This document shows, one piece after another, positions 62,850-64,000 of a stretch of DNA of 64,000 bases. Within the stretch, counting starts at the first letter, position 1. Each line of letters starts with the position of its first letter. The DNA lies in NCBI GenBank assembly GCA_021798575.1, contig JAJZGI010000001.1, positions 1 through 64,000 of the forward strand, written 5' to 3'. Position numbers and translations under genes: made by a program. Source of the DNA: Pseudomonadota bacterium. Lineage in GTDB: Bacteria; Pseudomonadota; Alphaproteobacteria; Acetobacterales; Acetobacteraceae. The notes below the pieces were generated by a model. The model had not been told where the DNA came from and ran no database searches. It saw nothing but the letters and a program-made list of their open reading frames with translations.

Positions 62850-62886
62850 CACGGGCTCTCGGGTTGGAATTTGAACAGGTGGCGGG

Positions 62887-62915
62887 GTATGGCGGGTTGG
62901 GACGGGGGCTGTCAA
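62887..62915 (-). promoter_or_regulatory. Probable rpmJ promoter
   Basis: On the minus strand, TTGACA (62915-62910) is separated by 17 bp from CCATAC (62892-62887), which would place the start of transcription about 30 bp before the rpmJ ATG. The -35 box is perfect and the -10 box moderate. Confidence 0.6.
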
Positions 62916-63021
62916 CCCGGGGATTTTCCGCTGTCATAAAAGAGTCACTCGCCCTAAGAGGAACCTCTCTGTTGTTCGGCCGTTTTACCCGTTATCGCCA
63001 ACCTGTCGCGTGGAGTGCCTC

Positions 63022-63771
63022 ATGAAGATCAGTTTTGTCGTGCCGGCTTATAATGAGCAGGTGTTGCTCACCCGCAGCCTGACCGCGATCCGCGATGAGA
63101 TTGCGCGCGCGGGCCAGGTGCTTGGCCGGGACGCCGAGATCATCGTGGTGAATAACGCCAGCACGGATGGCACGCGCGAGGTGGCGGAGGCGGTTGCCGG
63201 GGTGCGGGTGGTCGATGAGCCGCGCAAGGGGCTGGTGCAGGCGCGCTGGTGCGGGTTTCAGGCCTCAAGCGGGGAGCTGATCGCCAATATCGACGCCGAT
63301 ACGGTCATTCCGCCGGGCTGGCTGAACGAGGTGATGCGCCAGTTCGGCCGGTCGGGCGGGCTCGTCGCGATCTCTGGGCCGTATACCTATTATGGCGTGC
63401 CGCGGCGGGTGAATCTGGTGGTCGGCGCCTATTACCGGGTGGCCTATCTCGCCTACCTGATCAACCGCTTTGTGCTGAACGCCGGGTCCATGATGCAGGG
63501 CGGCAATTTTGTCGTCCGGCGCAGCGCGATGCTGCGGCTGGGCAGCCCGGATTTGCGATTTTCCTTCTATGGTGAGGATACCGACCTGGCGCGGCGGTTG
63601 CTGAAGGTGGGCGGCGTGAAGTTCACCTTCCGGCTACCTGCGCAATCCTCCGGCCGCCGGCTGGTGGGCGAGGGCGTCTTCACCATCGGGCTGCGCTATT
63701 CGATGAATTTCTACTGGGCGACGTTCCGCAAGAAACCCTTCACCGACGCATGGCAGGATATTCGCGAGTAG
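63022..63771 (+). CDS. Family 2 glycosyltransferase
   Basis: This 249-residue protein has the GT-A fold with MKISFVVPAYNEQVLLTRSL (nucleotide-sugar site), IIVVNNASTDGTREVAE, LIANIDADTVIPPGWL (the metal-binding DAD, in the usual place of DxD) and a later FYGEDTDLARRLLKVG (ED as catalytic base). The ATG 63022 has GGAG 6 bases before it. The donor and acceptor sugars are not known. It is followed closely by an exported protein gene. Confidence 0.9.
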   Translation: MKISFVVPAYNEQVLLTRSLTAIRDEIARAGQVLGRDAEIIVVNNASTDGTREVAEAVAGVRVVDEPRKGLVQARWCGFQASSGELIANIDADTVIPPGWLNEVMRQFGRSGGLVAISGPYTYYGVPRRVNLVVGAYYRVAYLAYLINRFVLNAGSMMQGGNFVVRRSAMLRLGSPDLRFSFYGEDTDLARRLLKVGGVKFTFRLPAQSSGRRLVGEGVFTIGLRYSMNFYWATFRKKPFTDAWQDIRE

Positions 63772-63813
63772 ACGGAGTTTGACAAGAAATTCATTCCGCC
63801 CGATGCGACGCGC

Positions 63814-64000
63814 ATGGCAAGAATATCCCTCTCTCGCGTTGGTTTTATGCTCACCTGTTTTCTGCTGCCCGGGTTGATCGGCACGTTCGCCAGTTTTTCG
63901 ATCCCGGCGCCAGTGGTCGACGAGCAGCACCAGCGCGGTGCGCTGGATGCGGTGCTGGCGGCGCGCAGCCCGGCGGCGCAGCAGATCGCGATCAATAATC
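63814..64000 (+). CDS. Exported protein, N-terminal part (runs off window)
   Basis: From ATG 63814 an open frame continues to the window edge (62 codons). It begins MARISLSRVGFMLTCFLLPG, a signal anchor or signal peptide with hydrophobic core. Then follow LIGTFASFSIPAPVVDEQHQ and an Ala-rich stretch. No stop is reached and the rest is not visible, so no family can be given. It lies 42 bp after the glycosyltransferase and might be cotranscribed with it. Confidence 0.6.
   Translation, partial: MARISLSRVGFMLTCFLLPGLIGTFASFSIPAPVVDEQHQRGALDAVLAARSPAAQQIAINN

Overview
The window is a junction between a mobile element and a chromosome. Positions 1 to about 38,796 carry most of an alphaproteobacterial integrative and conjugative element (ICE). 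Positions 38,797 to 64,000 are ordinary high-GC chromosome. The chromosomal gene set (PopZ/DUF2497 polar organiser next to valS, a tolC-type gene and a pcm-like gene; an alphaproteobacterial 41-residue L36; guaB-rsmB-GNAT-guaA) suggests an alphaproteobacterium, probably in or near the Acetobacteraceae. That placement rests on gene content and recollection, not on a search.

ICE layout, left to right. A truncated IS5-type transposase remnant is followed by a hipBA toxin-antitoxin module with three evenly spaced palindromic operators (0.2-1.9 kb). Next come small regulators and accessory genes: DUF736, XRE, a small conserved protein, a frame-shifted DUF6499/DUF2285 gene and an AlpA-type HTH protein (2-5.6 kb). 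A replication and partition block follows (repA with iterons and DnaA-box-like sites inside its 3' end, parA, a ribbon-helix-helix partner; 5.6-7.6 kb). DNA processing and transfer genes come next: DUF2840, traF peptidase, DUF736, lytic transglycosylase, DUF3363 relaxase, traG coupling protein and a CopG-like protein (7.6-14.5 kb). They lead into a complete IncP/Ti-style mating-pore operon trbBCDEJKLFGI plus DUF2274 (14.7-24.4 kb) and a LysR regulator pointing back at it.

The cargo (25.4-36.6 kb, minus strand) is one tightly coupled operon: a ribbon-helix-helix protein, a SNF2 helicase with a PLD-like N-terminus, DUF4391, a DUF262/HNH (GmrSD-like) protein, a type III Mod methyltransferase and a type III Res nuclease. 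Five of its six genes overlap the previous one by 4 bp or nearly abut it. This looks like a composite defence system and is the most interesting locus in the window. An AlpA-type excisionase candidate and a tyrosine integrase close the element directly against the 3' end of guaA, the presumed integration site. The other end of the element lies left of the window.

Chromosomal part. A minus-strand operon guaB-rsmB-GNAT-guaA (GMP synthesis plus 16S rRNA methylation) is followed by a small secreted protein gene. A second minus-strand operon is pcm-like, tolC-like, popZ-like, valS and a CgeB-like glycosyltransferase. Then come tRNA-Cys, a Flp-type pilin with a long Gly/Asn repeat tail, an intergenic region packed with long hairpins, and a PilZ protein. 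A GGDEF-EAL protein, mutS and glnD lie in tandem. At the right end is a FeeM-like N-acyl amino acid synthase gene paired with a membrane isoprenylcysteine-methyltransferase-like gene (a possible acyl-amino-acid signal pathway), then rpmJ, a family 2 glycosyltransferase and the start of an exported protein cut by the window edge.
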